Below are positions 52,300 to 61,456 of a stretch of DNA of 64,000 nucleotides, piece after piece. The notes below the pieces were generated by a model. The model saw only the letters and a list, made by a program, of their open reading frames with translations, made no database searches and was not told the origin of the DNA. Made by a program: the position numbers and the translations under genes. The DNA is from Pseudomonas sp. SDI. GTDB lineage: Bacteria; Pseudomonadota; Gammaproteobacteria; Pseudomonadales; Pseudomonadaceae. The stretch covers positions 1 to 64,000 of the forward strand of contig NZ_QETK01000010.1 in the NCBI RefSeq assembly GCF_003105155.1. Reading direction: 5' to 3'. The stretch's first letter is position 1, and each line of letters opens with the position of its first letter.

Positions 52300-53625
52300 T
52301 TAGAAGATGCTGACTGGATAATCAACAATTATCCGGTATTCGTCGACGTCGTTATCCACGGCCGAATAGCCCTGGCTGCCGCGGTGAGTGGCCCAGCGCA
52401 GGCGGACGCTGAGGTCCTTGAAGTCGCCTTGCTGGAACACGTAGGCCAGGTCGGCGTCACGTTCCCAGTGGCGGGCGTCCTTGCCTTCGGCGCTGTACCA
52501 GCGCGAGTAGCCGGGGCTGTTCGGATCGGCCTTGGTCAGGTCGGTTTCGCCGCGCGAGTAGGACACCGCAGTGCTCAGGCCGGGCAGGCCGAGGCCGGCG
52601 AAGTCATAGCTGTATTTGAGCTTCCAGGAGCGTTCGTTCGGGCCGTTGAAGTCCGAGTAGATCTGCGAGTTGTCCAGGTACACGCTGTCGCCCTGGGTGA
52701 TGTAGTCGAACGGTGTGTTGCCGTTGACCCGCTGATACACCGCCGTGACGCTGTGGTAGCCGACGTTGACGGCAAAATGGGCGCTGTAGGTGTTGTTGTC
52801 GATCTTGCCGAGCAGGGCGTCGCCGGTGTCCTGGGTATGGTAGTAGTGCAGGCCCGGGTTCAGGCTGACCCGCTCGCTGAGCTGCCAGGTGTAGTCGATG
52901 TCGGCGTAGTACTGGTTCCAGATGTCTTTCAGTTCGGCGGCATACAGGCTGCCGGTCAGCCCTTCAACGGGCGCCCAGGCGGCGCCGGCCCAGTTCAGGT
53001 GACGGCTTTCGCGGTCGTCCGGCAGGCTGCCGTAGGCAGTACCGATGCGCTGCCGACCGCTCTGGTTGTAGAGCTTGGTGAAGCTGGCCTGGCCGCCTTC
53101 GAGCATCAGCCCGTCGATGCTGTTGTTGGTCAGGCTGACCCCGCGGAAGGTCTGCTGCAGCATGCGCGACTCGCCGCCAGCGATCACCGGGTTGGTGAGG
53201 AACAGGTCGCCGGCCTTGAGCACGCTGTCGAAGGCTTTCAGTTTGACGGCGGCGCCGGCGTTGGAGAACGAATCCGGGGCTTTGCCGTAGGCATAGCCGT
53301 CCTTGCTGGCGCTGCTGTAGGGCAGGATGCTGGAGCCGGCGGTACCGCCGCCGCCGTCCAGTTTCAGGCCGAGCATGGCGTGGGCGTCGAGACCGAAGCC
53401 GAGCGTGCCCTGGGTGAAGCCCGATTCGAATTTGCCGATGAAGCCCTGGCCCCATTCACGGTTGTCGCGCACACCCTGCTGCCGCTGGTTGCGGTTGAGG
53501 TAGTAGTTGCGCGCGAGCACGTCGAGGCTTGAGCCTGCGACGAAGCCTTCAGCGGCGTCGGCGGCCTGCGCCTGGGGCATCGTTGCAGCCAATGCAACGA
53601 ACAGAGGGGTGAAGCGTAAAACCAT
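52300..53625 (-). CDS. OprD family outer-membrane porin
   Basis: A 441-residue precursor with a Sec signal ([17 protein letters not shown]) and a beta-barrel rich in aromatic and Gly residues, ending in Phe (YPVSIF) as outer-membrane barrels do. OprD/Occ features are [20 protein letters not shown] and a C-terminal [14 protein letters not shown]. The ATG at 53625 lies behind AAGGAG at 12 bases; a GTG two codons upstream (53631) has better spacing and may be the real start. It admits small carboxylates or basic amino acids; the substrate class cannot be fixed. Confidence 0.9.
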   Translation of the reverse strand: MVLRFTPLFVALAATMPQAQAADAAEGFVAGSSLDVLARNYYLNRNQRQQGVRDNREWGQGFIGKFESGFTQGTLGFGLDAHAMLGLKLDGGGGTAGSSILPYSSASKDGYAYGKAPDSFSNAGAAVKLKAFDSVLKAGDLFLTNPVIAGGESRMLQQTFRGVSLTNNSIDGLMLEGGQASFTKLYNQSGRQRIGTAYGSLPDDRESRHLNWAGAAWAPVEGLTGSLYAAELKDIWNQYYADIDYTWQLSERVSLNPGLHYYHTQDTGDALLGKIDNNTYSAHFAVNVGYHSVTAVYQRVNGNTPFDYITQGDSVYLDNSQIYSDFNGPNERSWKLKYSYDFAGLGLPGLSTAVSYSRGETDLTKADPNSPGYSRWYSAEGKDARHWERDADLAYVFQQGDFKDLSVRLRWATHRGSQGYSAVDNDVDEYRIIVDYPVSIF

Positions 53626-53733
53626 GGTCACCGGGGGGAACTCCTTGTGGTGGGGATAGTGCCGTTTTTTATTCTGCGAAACGGTGTTTTCTTGTAGGGC
53701 GTGAATGGCCCAAGCGGTACTTTTCGCCAGACG

Positions 53734-53763
53734 AAAAAAAAGCCGCTGAACGGCAGCGGCTTT
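53734..53763 (-). terminator. Rho-independent terminator
   Basis: Reading the minus strand, AGCCGCTG and CAGCGGCT pair around a CCGTT loop and are followed by an eight-base T-run. It ends the transcript of the small secreted-protein gene at 53838-54062. Confidence 0.88.
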
Positions 53764-53837
53764 GAAAGACAACCGCACAGGCGCGCGAGTCACCTATGGG
53801 GGTGTCGAGGGAATAAGACGGCAGTGCGGGCAGCCGG

Positions 53838-54062
53838 TCAGCTGTCTTTGTCGGCACTCACGGAAACCTTGGAAGCGCTCTGTTCCAAGCCTTTTGCGTG
53901 GTCCTGCTGTTGCTGTGCGTAGGCTTCGCGAGCCTGTTGGACGACCGCCGCGCGCTCGGCGTTGCGGGCCACGAATGCGCTGGATTCTTCGGCCATGGCC
54001 AGCGGCGAGAGCAATACGGACGACAGGACGAAAATACTGGCAATACCCATACTGTTGGACAT
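53838..54062 (-). CDS. Small secreted protein, 74 aa
   Basis: A 74-residue protein with a good signal peptide (SIFVLSSVLLSPLAMA, cleavage before EESS), leaving about 50 residues that are helical, charged and Ala/Gln-rich (NAERAAVVQQAREAYAQQQQ). No cysteine. An AAGGTAGC site lies before the ATG and a clear terminator follows, so it is a real one-gene unit. Function unknown; the location is periplasm or outside. Confidence 0.75.
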   Translation of the reverse strand: MSNSMGIASIFVLSSVLLSPLAMAEESSAFVARNAERAAVVQQAREAYAQQQQDHAKGLEQSASKVSVSADKDS

Positions 54063-54230
54063 TTTTAGCTACCTTCTTGCACATGCAAGTATCTGTTCGG
54101 TGGGGCTACGTTAGTGCGGAATGTCCGGGGAAAACAGTTGGGTTTTGGATAAGCACTGTTGCCTGGTAGGTAATAGTGACGGGGTAGAGCGGGTTGGTTG
54201 TGGGGAGGGCCGACGAACGGTAGTGGGGCT

Positions 54231-54256
54231 ATTGCCGGCAAGGCCGGCTCCCACAG
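54231..54256. repeat. REP-type element
   Basis: ATTGCCGGCAAGG followed by CCGGCTCCCACAG is the same class of repeat as the pair at 40651-40723. A partial inverted partner (CTCTGTGGGCGC) follows near 54282-54293. Confidence 0.65.
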
Positions 54257-54846
54257 GGTTGGCTCCCATTTCCAGGAGGGGGCTCTGTGGGCGCTATTTG
54301 TAAGGCGGCGTTAAGAAGCCGCTCGGCGAATATTTCCAGAGGGATGCGGTTGGCTATTATTTTTCTGGCAGTAGCGCACGTATGGTGTCGTTGTTCCACG
54401 CTATCAGCGTAGGCCTGACGGGTGGAAGGTGCGGCGTTCAATAACCAACTTGGCAATGCATTGGTTACGGCTGTTAAGTTATTGTGGTAATGGAGTGTGT
54501 GCTGTCGGCTAGTATGGCGTTATTGCTCATTAGTGCTCTCGTTTTCGTTAGGTGTAACGATGCTGAGACTAAGTGGCCGCGAAATGGCTTGTGTAATAGA
54601 TATGTAGGCTTGCCAATCAAAGGTGAAGTCGAAAGTAGGCTTGTGGCGTATGAACAGAATTGTTTTTGATTTGTCTTGCTCTAAGGTTTTTTCTTACGGA
54701 AATTTCCTTTTTTGTTACTGTCAGTGGCGAGATTTATGGGGGTGGCTAGGCTGTAGGGTGGCTGCTCAGGGAAAGTAATGCACCTTCGGCAGTGAGTGTT
54801 CTGTCTAACTTAACCCATACCTAACGCTCTATAAAGGAGTCCAAGA
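54257..54846. other. Gene-poor AT-richer stretch
   Basis: Apart from the repeat at its left edge I see no supported gene here. The stretch becomes AT-rich from about 54340. A 61-codon frame at 54484-54669 has a hydrophobic start but no ribosome site and is not called. The right end must hold the promoter of the small gene at 54847. Confidence 0.5.
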
Positions 54847-55062
54847 ATGGCCCGAGATAAAGCAAAAGATGATAAATATTTTAACTGTGGTCAAACGCAC
54901 GAGGCCGAGTACGTTGCGGGCCTTTATCCAAGTCAAAAAATAGTAGTAAAGAATTTTTTGAAGACGGCGTGTGCTGCCAATACAATCAGTAACGCTACGC
55001 ACAAAGAAGTCTACGAACTGATACATAACAAGCTTGGCCTTCCCATTCCTCCCGTCAAGTAA
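54847..55062 (+). CDS. Small hypothetical protein, 71 aa
   Basis: A 71-residue basic protein (MARDKAKDDKYFNCGQTHEA ...) with an AAGGAG site nine bases before the ATG. It is helical by eye, has no signal peptide, and has two cysteines (FNCGQ, TACAAN). Codon use is more AT-rich than in neighbouring genes. I have a vague memory of similar proteins labelled hypothetical in other Pseudomonas. It stands alone between a gene-poor tract and a lipase fragment, so it may be part of transferred DNA. Confidence 0.65.
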   Translation: MARDKAKDDKYFNCGQTHEAEYVAGLYPSQKIVVKNFLKTACAANTISNATHKEVYELIHNKLGLPIPPVK

Positions 55063-55136
55063 GAGGGCAGCAGCTACCTGATATGTTCAGGTGGCTGCAA
55101 CGTATTGGCGGTGCCCGGAGTATTCGGCGCGGGCAC

Positions 55137-55320
55137 CGCGACCATCGGCCCCGCTATTGCTTTGTAGCGTGGGTAGATTGGGGACATAGACCGTTGCTCC
55201 CTGCTCGCGCAGGTTGGACTCGATGCCATACCAGTAGGGCGTATTCGGCGCCGTGTTGGGCAGCCCGGCGAAGCCGGTAATCAATACGATGGGGTTCTGC
55301 GTGGCGGTGAAGTCGGCAGG
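55137..55320 (-). pseudogene. Fragment of a triacylglycerol lipase (family I)
   Basis: The minus strand encodes TATQNPIVLITGFAGLPNTA, YWYGIESNLREQGATVYVPN and LQSNSGADGRG, which match the segment after the N-terminus of Pseudomonas/Burkholderia lipases (oxyanion-hole strand, then YWYGI..DL...GATVYVANL). Similarity ends at GRG; the catalytic GHSQGG motif, signal peptide and the remaining two thirds are absent. It directly follows the LuxR-type remnant on the same strand. Confidence 0.7.
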
Positions 55321-55410
55321 CGCAGCAGTAGCGTGAGCGAACCGTTCGGGGTAAGTGCAGTGCCGTTGAAGAGTGTGCGTGTGCCCGCGTAAGTGTCGAA
55401 CTCGGAATTG

Positions 55411-55818
55411 CTATTGGCAAAGGCTGATCGCGGCTTCACGGCGACTGACACTCAGCACGCTGGAAATTCCGTCACAATAAGCGCCTTGTGACCAGCCATA
55501 ACACCGGCCGAACAGTTTCGATTTTTTTCTGAATTCAATCACTTGAAAGGGCAGTTCGTCTGTCCACAGCACCGGTAGGACGGTCCGTCGTGCTCGGTCA
55601 ATAAAGGGATCAATGACGACGCCGGTTGTTCGATAGTGAGCAACCTATTCTGCGGGGCACGAACTATGCACTATAGGCTTCTCCCTCAAGTACTCAGTGC
55701 TGACGAACGTGCAGCTATCGAAACCTATTTGTTTAAGCAGGCGGTGAACCGTCTCAAATGCTTCGGTGAAGGTTAAATGCGGCGGCAGTGCTTGATAGAT
55801 ATCCGTTTCGAACCTCAT
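55411..55818 (-). pseudogene. LuxR-type regulator remnant, autoinducer-binding domain with a nonsense codon
   Basis: From the ATG at 55818 (MRFETDIYQALPPHLTFTEA) the frame encodes LLKQIGFDSCTFVS and SSCPAE, then TAG, then continues without shift as VAHYRTTGVVIDPFIDRARR, VLPVLWTDE, YGWSQGAY and ISSVLSVSRREAA before another stop. This follows the LuxR autoinducer-domain pattern: the stop falls where the conserved Trp of the PAEW-x-x-x-Y motif is expected (TGG to TAG), Tyr follows at +4, and Asp-Pro and Trp are 15 residues apart as in TraR/LasR. The C-terminal DNA-binding domain is missing. Ligand pocket residues are otherwise kept. Confidence 0.75.
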
Positions 55819-56084
55819 GGTATTGCCTCTGGTGTCAGAAGTAATGCACGGAGTACTTGCGCCGTTGGCTATTAGAAATAGGGCTCCGCAAAAAATAATC
55901 AATAAGCGTAAAGTTTTTTTGGGGGTGGGCACATTTTTCCGAAACGGGCGCTTTGGCAGGCACGTCGGCAAGGGTGGTGGCCAAGTGCCAATATGCTGCG
56001 TTGGATCAATATTTTCTGCGGGGGCAGCCCTTACAGTCGTTCGCCCTGCCGATCTTCTCACTCAAAAAACAACGAGCGCCCTCG

Positions 56085-57671
56085 ATGAAGAGCAATCTGC
56101 CTGTGACCGGTCGCAATGTGGATTACCCCGGTGACGCAAATATCCTGTCCACCACGGATCTGACCAGCCAGATCACCTATGCCAACGACGACTTCGTGCG
56201 CGTCAGTGGTTTTACCCGTGACGAGCTGATCGGTAACCCGCACAACCTGGTCCGCCACCCGGACATGCCGAGCGAAGCCTTCGAACAGATGTGGCAAGCC
56301 TTGCAGGGTGGCCGTTCGTGGATGGGGCTGGTGAAGAACCGCTGCAAGAATGGCGACCATTACTGGGTCAGCGCCTTCGCTTCGCCAATTACCAGCGCCG
56401 GCAAGACGGTGGAGTACCAGTCGGTACGGACCAAACCCACGGCCCGCCAGGTGGAGGCGGCCGAACGCTATTACGCGCAGTTGCGCAGCGGCCGCAAGGG
56501 CTGGCGCCAGCGTTTGCCAGTGATTGGCCTGGGGACGAAGCTGGGGCTGGGTTTTGCTCTGGTGATGGCCGCAGTCATGAGTGTCAGCCACCTGCTACTG
56601 CCGGAGTTGCCGGCCAGGGAGTTTGTTGAATGGGGCACGGTGAGTGCCTTGAGTGCGGTGTTGATCACGCTGATCCTGCGGCCGCTGGAGCAGTTGCGGC
56701 AGCGCGCCGAAGCGGTCGCGAACAACCCGCTGAGCCAGCAGCTGTACACTGGCCGGCGTGACGGCATCGGCCAGATCGAGTTTGCCATGCAGATGCTGGA
56801 AGCGCAGATCGGCGCGGTGGTCGGGCGCATCGGCGATACCTCGCGCCGGCTTGCCGGGCATACCGCCGAACTGGCCCAGCACCTGCACAGCAGCCACAGC
56901 ACCAGCCTCGGCCAGCAGGGCGAGGCCGATCAGGTGGCGGCGGCGATCAACCAGATGGCCGCCAGCGTCGCCCAGGTTGCCAGCAATGCCCAGCAAGCCT
57001 CGCAGGCTGCCGATCAGGCCGAGGGCGAAACCCAGGTCGGGCATCAACTGGTCGATCAGAGCCGCAGCGCGATCCTGCAACTGGCCACTGCGCTAGGCTC
57101 GGCCACCGACGTTATCCACACCCTGGAAAGCCACAGCAGCGAGATTTCCGGGGTGCTCGAAGTGATTCACAGCATTGCCGAACAGACCAACCTGCTGGCG
57201 CTCAATGCTGCCATCGAAGCGGCACGGGCCGGCGATCACGGGCGTGGCTTTGCCGTGGTCGCCGACGAGGTGCGCGGCCTGGCGCAACGTACCGCGCAAT
57301 CGACCGGCGAAATCCAGCGGATGATCCATGTCTTGCAGAACGGCGCCCGCGATGCGGTGCAGGCCATGCAGCAGAGCAGTGCCCATGCCGGGCAGAGCGT
57401 CGAGCAGGCGCAACGCGCTGCCAGTGCGCTGGACGGCATCAGCCAGCGGGTCAACCAGATCAGCGAGATGAGTTTGCAGATTGCTGCGGCGGTCGAGCAG
57501 CAGAGTCTGGTCAGCGAGGACATCAACCGCAATATCATCAGTATTCGTCAGGCCAGCGAGTTCAGCGTCAGTGCTGGCCAGCAGGGGCATTCCAGCGCCA
57601 GCGATGTCGCCGGGCTGGCCGAGGATCTGCGCCGCCTGGCCGAGGAGTTCTGGCAGCGGCGTCAGGGGTGA
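56085..57671 (+). CDS. Aer-like PAS chemoreceptor (energy taxis)
   Basis: A 528-residue receptor with no periplasmic sensor: an N-terminal PAS domain (about residues 15-115; [20 protein letters not shown] and [11 protein letters not shown] are typical of Aer FAD-type PAS), two closely spaced membrane helices (about 152-172 and 183-203), and a signalling domain with the conserved tip [38 protein letters not shown]. It should sense redox or oxygen state through FAD. The ATG at 56085 matches Aer starts; the frame is open to 55953. It is divergent from the luxR remnant. Confidence 0.9.
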   Translation: MKSNLPVTGRNVDYPGDANILSTTDLTSQITYANDDFVRVSGFTRDELIGNPHNLVRHPDMPSEAFEQMWQALQGGRSWMGLVKNRCKNGDHYWVSAFASPITSAGKTVEYQSVRTKPTARQVEAAERYYAQLRSGRKGWRQRLPVIGLGTKLGLGFALVMAAVMSVSHLLLPELPAREFVEWGTVSALSAVLITLILRPLEQLRQRAEAVANNPLSQQLYTGRRDGIGQIEFAMQMLEAQIGAVVGRIGDTSRRLAGHTAELAQHLHSSHSTSLGQQGEADQVAAAINQMAASVAQVASNAQQASQAADQAEGETQVGHQLVDQSRSAILQLATALGSATDVIHTLESHSSEISGVLEVIHSIAEQTNLLALNAAIEAARAGDHGRGFAVVADEVRGLAQRTAQSTGEIQRMIHVLQNGARDAVQAMQQSSAHAGQSVEQAQRAASALDGISQRVNQISEMSLQIAAAVEQQSLVSEDINRNIISIRQASEFSVSAGQQGHSSASDVAGLAEDLRRLAEEFWQRRQG

Positions 57672-57677
57672 GCGGGC

Positions 57678-58451
57678 TCAGAAAGCAATAAAGGTGTAGT
57701 GCTCGGCGGCGCTGCTGTGGACTTGGGCGCCGGCGGCCTGCAACTGTTCGACCAGGCTCGGTTCAACCACGTGCAGGGTCCAGGGGGCCAGTGTCGCCTC
57801 GGGCTGTGCGGCGGTTTCGTCGATGACCCTCAGCAGCGCCTCGCCCAGCGGCAGATAGGCGGTGAAACCGTTGCCCTTGAGCGCGCTGGTGGTGATGCCC
57901 AGGCGTTGGCAGATCAGCGTTTTGCTGCGGATGTCTTCGCGATCGGCACGGCGCGACTGCTCGATCAGTTCGGCCAGGTGCGGGTCGACCAGTTGCCGGC
58001 CGTGGATCAATTGCGGGCCGTTGTCCCAGGCTTCGCTCGGGCAGTCCTTGGTCTCGGGGCGCAATGGGATGTGCGGGTTGATTTCCATGGGGTAGATGCG
58101 ACACACCAGCGGCCGGCGTTCATAGATGCCGCAGAGGTTGTCGGCATTGAGGTTGCGGCAGGCGCCGGGGTTGAATGCGGCGAAGGTGATCGCGACAAAG
58201 GCTTCGCTGCTGCCACACGGTACGGCGCAGGAGCGGCGCAGGGCATGCTCGCGCTGTTCGGCGGGGAGGCCCAGGCCGTTGGCGAGGAAGGCCTCGACCA
58301 GGACGATGACCTGGCCGCCGTCGGCGGTCCACTGCCGCGCTTCGTGGAGGGTCAGCGGCACGTGGTGGCCGTTGCAGCATTTGCCGCAGCCGGTGCAGTT
58401 GAACTGGAGGTGCTCGGGGGCTGGGTTGCTCACGGTCGGGCGGGTGTCCAT
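57678..58451 (-). CDS. YkgJ family cysteine cluster protein
   Basis: A 257-residue protein with the YkgJ/Fe-S cluster pattern: CTGCGKCC near residue 19, later CRNLNADNLCGIYERRPLVCRIYP. These cysteines probably bind an Fe-S or zinc cluster. No signal peptide. The ATG at 58451 overlaps the end of the upstream gene by 22 bases, so the two are translationally linked. The biological role of the family is not established. Confidence 0.88.
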   Translation of the reverse strand: MDTRPTVSNPAPEHLQFNCTGCGKCCNGHHVPLTLHEARQWTADGGQVIVLVEAFLANGLGLPAEQREHALRRSCAVPCGSSEAFVAITFAAFNPGACRNLNADNLCGIYERRPLVCRIYPMEINPHIPLRPETKDCPSEAWDNGPQLIHGRQLVDPHLAELIEQSRRADREDIRSKTLICQRLGITTSALKGNGFTAYLPLGEALLRVIDETAAQPEATLAPWTLHVVEPSLVEQLQAAGAQVHSSAAEHYTFIAF

Positions 58452-58741
58452 TCGGTGACGAAGGCAGCCTGGCGCTGTTTGTCGAACAGGCAGAGTTCGG
58501 TGCCTTTGCGGTTGTTCATGTGTTTTTCTGGGTAGCGGCCCTGGATGAGCAGGGCGGAGTAGCCGACCCGGTCGTCGAATTCGGCGGGCTTGCCCAGGGG
58601 CTTGGCGTCCTTGAGCTGGCTGGCGGCGACGCAGGCACGGCTCAGGCTTTTCTCGTGCTCGGCCCAGGCCTGTTCGCTGGAGGCATGGGCCGCGCTGCCG
58701 AGCAGCAGGCAGCTAAGCAGGCTGAAGGTCAGGGGTTTCAT
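58430..58741 (-). CDS. Small secreted protein, 103 aa
   Basis: A 103-residue protein with a signal peptide (KPLTFSLLSCLLLGSAAHA, cleavage before SSEQ). The mature part has two cysteines (SRACVAAS and TELCLFDKQ) that could form a disulfide, and a pattern DDRVGYSALLIQGRYPE. The ATG at 58741 is used because the frame upstream to 58801 lacks signal character. It overlaps the YkgJ gene by 22 bases. I do not recognise the family. Confidence 0.75.
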   Translation of the reverse strand: MKPLTFSLLSCLLLGSAAHASSEQAWAEHEKSLSRACVAASQLKDAKPLGKPAEFDDRVGYSALLIQGRYPEKHMNNRKGTELCLFDKQRQAAFVTEWTPARP

Positions 58742-58789
58742 GGCAGGGGCCTCGGGCATGGGATGGGTTGAAAGGTGCCGCAACATACA

Positions 58790-58811
58790 AGGAGCAGGCA
58801 AGCCAGCTCCT
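58790..58811. repeat. Short REP-like hairpin
   Basis: AGGAGC and GCTCCT pair around a ten-base centre (AGGCAAGCCA) in the 87-base gap between cheV and the small secreted-protein gene. The wording AAGCCAGCTCCTACAGG resembles another REP class of the P. putida group. It may end the cheV transcript. Confidence 0.5.
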
Positions 58812-58828
58812 ACAGGGTGAGTGTCGTT

Positions 58829-59728
58829 TTAGTGCTCGGCGTACGCCACTGCGCGTGCCGCGACGATCAGGCAGTCGGTCAGTTCCGGCGAGGAGAACTT
58901 GGTCAGCACCGCATTCGCCCCCGCTGCCTTGGCCTTCTCGCTGTTCATCGCGCTGTCCAGCGAGGTGTGCAGCAATACATACAAATGCTTGAAGTCCGGC
59001 GTCTCGCGCAGCGTTCGGGTGAACGCATAGCCGTCCATCTCCGACATCTCGATGTCCGACACGACTACGTTGATTTCCTGTGCCGTGCCCTGCAGCTCCA
59101 GCAAGGTATTGATCGCATCCTTGGCACTGCGCGCGGTATGGCACTCGATGCCCAGGTTACGCAAGGTATGTACCGACTGCTGCAACGCCACCTGGCTGTC
59201 ATCGACCACCAGGATATTGGTCGCCGCCAGCACCGCGGCATCCTCGCTGTTCAATTCGTTGGCCGGCACTTCATGCGCCGGCGGCGCAATGCCGTGGATC
59301 ACTTTCTCGATGTCCAGCACCTGCACCAGGTTGTTGTCCACCCGCGTCACGCCGGTAATGAACGACTTGGTCCCGGCCCCATACGGTGGCGGTTTGATGT
59401 CGGTGCTCAGGCAGTGCACGATCTTGCTCACCGCCTGCACATGCAGGCCCTGCTTGGAGCGGCTGATGTCGGTAACGATCAGGCAACCGCCGGCCGGGTC
59501 GGCCAACGGCATCTCGCCAATCGCCCGCGACAGGTCGATGACCGACAGCGAATTGCCACGCAAGGTGGCCACGCCTTTGACGTGCGGGTGCGACTCGGGC
59601 AGCCGGGTAAGGGGCGGGCAAGGGATGATTTCACTGACCTTGAGCAGGTTGATCGCCATCAGCTTGCCGCTGCGCAGGGTGAAGAGCAGCAGGGACAGCG
59701 AGTCCGCGCGAGCGTTTTGCGAGGCCAT
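58829..59728 (-). CDS. cheV: Chemotaxis coupling protein CheV
   Basis: A 299-residue protein: CheW-like domain (about residues 10-160; VKGVATLRGNSLSVIDLSRAIG) and a receiver domain (about 172-298) with the acidic pocket VVDDSQ, phosphorylated Asp in VVSDIEMSEMDGY, and Lys in LTKFSS. It couples receptors to CheA with phosphorylation-dependent adaptation. The start is the ATG at 59728. A near-consensus FliA promoter lies 42 bases upstream. Confidence 0.93.
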   Translation of the reverse strand: MASQNARADSLSLLLFTLRSGKLMAINLLKVSEIIPCPPLTRLPESHPHVKGVATLRGNSLSVIDLSRAIGEMPLADPAGGCLIVTDISRSKQGLHVQAVSKIVHCLSTDIKPPPYGAGTKSFITGVTRVDNNLVQVLDIEKVIHGIAPPAHEVPANELNSEDAAVLAATNILVVDDSQVALQQSVHTLRNLGIECHTARSAKDAINTLLELQGTAQEINVVVSDIEMSEMDGYAFTRTLRETPDFKHLYVLLHTSLDSAMNSEKAKAAGANAVLTKFSSPELTDCLIVAARAVAYAEH

Positions 59729-59769
59729 AAGCAACCTTCGAGGCAAATGTATTTAGGGGAGATGCCGGG

Positions 59770-59796
59770 TTATCGACCCCGGCGCCCCGGTCTTTA
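59770..59796 (-). promoter_or_regulatory. Sigma-28 (FliA) promoter of cheV
   Basis: On the coding strand TAAAGACC and GTCGATAA are separated by exactly eleven bases, against the FliA consensus TAAAGTTT-N11-GCCGATAA. It lies 42-68 bases before the cheV start codon. Confidence 0.75.
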
Positions 59797-59810
59797 ATCG
59801 CCAACTGCAA

Positions 59811-61364
59811 TCAGCGTAGACCGAGGCGTCGCGCCAGGCGACTGAGGTTGGCGCGGTCCAGGCCCAGCTCGCGGGCGGCACTGGCCCAGTTCTGCCCATG
59901 CCGGGCCAGGCTCGCCTCGATCAGTTGGCGCTGGTACAGGTCCAGCGCCTGGCGCAGGTCGCCGCCCGCCTCGGGCAACGTCGGCGCCGGGCTGACCGCT
60001 GGCGCCTGCGGCGTGCTGCCGGGGGCGGGCAGGTCGAGGTCGTGGGCTTCCAGGCTGAGAATCTTCGGCCGTTGCCGGTGCTGACCAAGCGCCTTGAGCG
60101 ACGAACGGCCAATCAGGTGTTCCAGCTCCCGGACGTTGCCCGGCCAGTCGTAGGCGAGCAGTGCGGCCTGCGCTTCGGGGCTCAGGCGCAAGCTGTTCAG
60201 GCCCATCCGCGAACGGTTCTGTTCGAGGAAGTAACCGCTGAGCAGCAATACGTCGCGGCCACGCTCGCGTAACGCTGGCACCAGCAGCGGGTATACGCTC
60301 AGGCGATGGTAGACGTCGGCGCGGTAGCGTCCGGCGCGCACTTCTTCGGCCAGGTCGCGGTTGGTCGCGGCAATCAGGCGTACGTCGACGCGGTGTTCCT
60401 GGTCCGAGCCCAGGCGTTGCAGTTGGCCGCTTTGCAGCACCCGCAGGAGCTTGGCCTGCACGGTCAGCGACAGCTCGCCGACTTCGTCGAGGAACAGCGT
60501 GCCGCCGTTGGCCAGCTCGAACTTGCCGCGCCGCTCGCCGACTGCGCCGGTGAAGGCGCCGCGCACATGGCCGAACAGCTCGCTTTCGACCAGGGTGTCG
60601 GGCAGCGCCGCGCAGTTCAGGCTGATCATCGGCTGGTCGGCGCGGGCCGAGGCCTGATGGATGGCCTGGGCCACCAGTTCCTTGCCAACCCCGGTTTCAC
60701 CGGTAATCAGTACGGTCAGGTCGCTGCTGCCAACCAGGCGGATCTCTTCCAGCAGGCGTTTGTGCACCGGGCTCTGGCCGATCAGTTCCTTATGCTGCTG
60801 GCCGCTGGCCTGGCGGTAGATCTCGGCGCGCTGGTGTTCGTCCTCGGCGCGCAGGGCCAGGTGCTCGATGCGCGCGGCCACGGTGACAGTGGCTGCCGCC
60901 AGGCTGGCAAACGCCTGCAGGGCATCCAGTTCGGCCGGCTGGAACTGCTCGGGGTCGAGCGCGTCGAGGGTAATCAGGCCCCACGGGCGCTCGTCGACGA
61001 ACAGCGGGCAGCCCATGCAGTCGTGTACTTCCAGTTGCTGGTGCAGGCCTTCGACCAGGCCGTCGTAAGGGTCGGGCAGGTCGCTGTCGCTGGCGAAGCG
61101 AGTCGGCCCGGGGCGGCTGAGGATGGCAGCAAAACGCGGGTGGTCGCTGACCTTGAAACGGCGGCCGAGGGTGTCGGCGCTCAGGCCGTCGACCGCCAGC
61201 GGCACCAGCCACTCGCCGTCCAGGCGCAACAGCGCGGCGGCGTCGCACGGCAACAGGGCACGCATCGCTTCGAGCAGACGCCGATATCGCTCACGCTCTG
61301 GCAGATCGCGTGACAGATCTTTTACCAGTGCAAGTAGGGCATTGAGCAGTGTTTGTGTAGTCAT
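59811..61364 (-). CDS. norR: NO-responsive sigma-54 activator NorR
   Basis: A 517-residue enhancer-binding protein: GAF domain (about residues 25-170) with the conserved acidic patch DSDLPDPYDG and DCMGCPLF that hold the non-haem iron, AAA+ domain (about 195-420) with Walker A GETGVGKE, GAFTGA loop and LFLDEVGEL, and a Fis-type HTH at the C-terminus (GQNWASAARELGLDRANLSRLARRLGL). NO bound to the GAF iron frees the ATPase to activate sigma-54 transcription. It is divergent from hmp, and three matching operators lie between. Confidence 0.95.
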   Translation of the reverse strand: MTTQTLLNALLALVKDLSRDLPERERYRRLLEAMRALLPCDAAALLRLDGEWLVPLAVDGLSADTLGRRFKVSDHPRFAAILSRPGPTRFASDSDLPDPYDGLVEGLHQQLEVHDCMGCPLFVDERPWGLITLDALDPEQFQPAELDALQAFASLAAATVTVAARIEHLALRAEDEHQRAEIYRQASGQQHKELIGQSPVHKRLLEEIRLVGSSDLTVLITGETGVGKELVAQAIHQASARADQPMISLNCAALPDTLVESELFGHVRGAFTGAVGERRGKFELANGGTLFLDEVGELSLTVQAKLLRVLQSGQLQRLGSDQEHRVDVRLIAATNRDLAEEVRAGRYRADVYHRLSVYPLLVPALRERGRDVLLLSGYFLEQNRSRMGLNSLRLSPEAQAALLAYDWPGNVRELEHLIGRSSLKALGQHRQRPKILSLEAHDLDLPAPGSTPQAPAVSPAPTLPEAGGDLRQALDLYQRQLIEASLARHGQNWASAARELGLDRANLSRLARRLGLR

Positions 61365-61415
61365 AATGACCTCTTCATGTCGTTATGACTCTATCAGGTC
61401 TGTAGTCATTATGAC
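61360..61415 (+). promoter_or_regulatory. Three NorR operators (GT-N7-AC)
   Basis: GTCATAATGAC (61360-61370), GTCGTTATGAC (61379-61389) and GTCATTATGAC (61405-61415) each match the NorR site GT-N7-AC and share the inner TCATTATGA-like core. The first overlaps the norR start codon, which would allow autoregulation; all three lie upstream of the hmp promoter, as the three sites do in E. coli norVW. Confidence 0.85.
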
Positions 61416-61456
61416 TTTTAAAATTATAAGTTATTGATTTATATAGGTTTAATAGT

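Noticed and set aside
54484..54669. 61-codon frame with hydrophobic N-terminus (MVMECVLSASMALLLISALV)
   Set aside because: The start lacks a Shine-Dalgarno and the C-terminal part has no recognisable pattern; left as unsupported, though a tiny membrane protein cannot be excluded.
55909..55916. TAAAGTTT as -35 of a FliA promoter for the Aer-like receptor
   Set aside because: No GCCGATAA-like element follows at eleven bases; the match is to the A/T-rich half only.
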